This document shows, in pieces, positions 5,593 to 5,636 of a stretch of DNA of 5,636 nucleotides (position 1 is the stretch's first letter; the number at the start of each line of letters is the position of its first letter). The notes beneath the pieces are model-generated. The model did no database searches. It worked only from the letters and a program-made list of their open reading frames with translations, and had not been told where the DNA came from. Source of the stretch: an uncultured Muribaculaceae bacterium (GTDB lineage Bacteria > Bacteroidota > Bacteroidia > Bacteroidales > Muribaculaceae); contig CAMWXQ010000086.1 of assembly GCA_947178235.1 (NCBI GenBank), forward strand, positions 1-5,636, in the 5' to 3' direction. Both the position numbers and the translations under genes were made by a program.

Positions 5593-5636
5593 TTATTTTA
5601 CTGTGACTTTGACTGGATTGGCGAGCTCCTTGCGCC
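5593..5636 (-). CDS. C-terminal end of an unidentified gene (partial)
   Basis: The minus strand at the right edge carries an open frame ending in TAA at 5593-5595, whose last 13 residues read RKELANPVKVTVK. The alternating hydrophobic ending looks like a terminal beta-strand, as in the accessory domains of many secreted glycan-degrading enzymes. The codons (CGC, GAG, CTC, GCC, GTC) match the GC-rich neighbours. The stop lies ten bases before the esterase ATG, an operon-like spacing. The other two frames give less protein-like readings. The gene is cut by the window edge and cannot be identified. Confidence 0.5.
   Translation of the reverse strand, partial: RKELANPVKVTVK

Overview
The window looks like the chromosome of a fairly GC-rich member of the Bacteroidota, probably order Bacteroidales (an Alistipes- or Muribaculaceae-like gut organism is a guess). 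Three things support this. Both intergenic promoters match the Bacteroidetes sigma-A pattern, TTG then 19-20 bases then TAnnTTTG. Starts lack clear Shine-Dalgarno sequences. One gene encodes an exported CE12-type pectin deacetylase typical of polysaccharide utilization loci. No tRNA, rRNA, CRISPR array or insertion sequence was seen.

Left part (1-3017, + strand): a promoter at 86-115 leads into three tightly spaced genes. These are an Lrp/AsnC-type regulator (203-670), the tRNA t6A37 methylthiotransferase mtaB (694-2016, TTG start) and a family 2 glycosyltransferase (2013-3017), which overlaps mtaB by an ATGA. They are probably one transcription unit. Sampled lines here are near 60% GC.

Middle part (about 3018-4680, - strand): an AT-rich two-gene cassette (a sampled line is 40% GC) with its own promoter. 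The first gene encodes a compact ABC-type ATPase with all canonical motifs. The second encodes a DUF4435 protein with TOPRIM-like acidic residues. This gene order and pairing is that of the PARIS anti-phage system (AriA sensor ATPase plus AriB TOPRIM effector). The ATPase is much shorter than described AriA proteins, so this may be a compact variant or a related, separate system. It is the most interesting item in the window.

Right part (4681-5636, - strand): a strong, symmetric intrinsic terminator at 4681-4721 follows a rhamnogalacturonan acetylesterase-like SGNH hydrolase (4737-5582). The last codons of another gene lie just upstream of that (5593-5636), probably in the same operon. The simplest reading is that the glycosyltransferase and esterase genes were once convergent neighbours sharing this bidirectional terminator, and that the defence-like cassette was inserted between the glycosyltransferase stop codon and the terminator.
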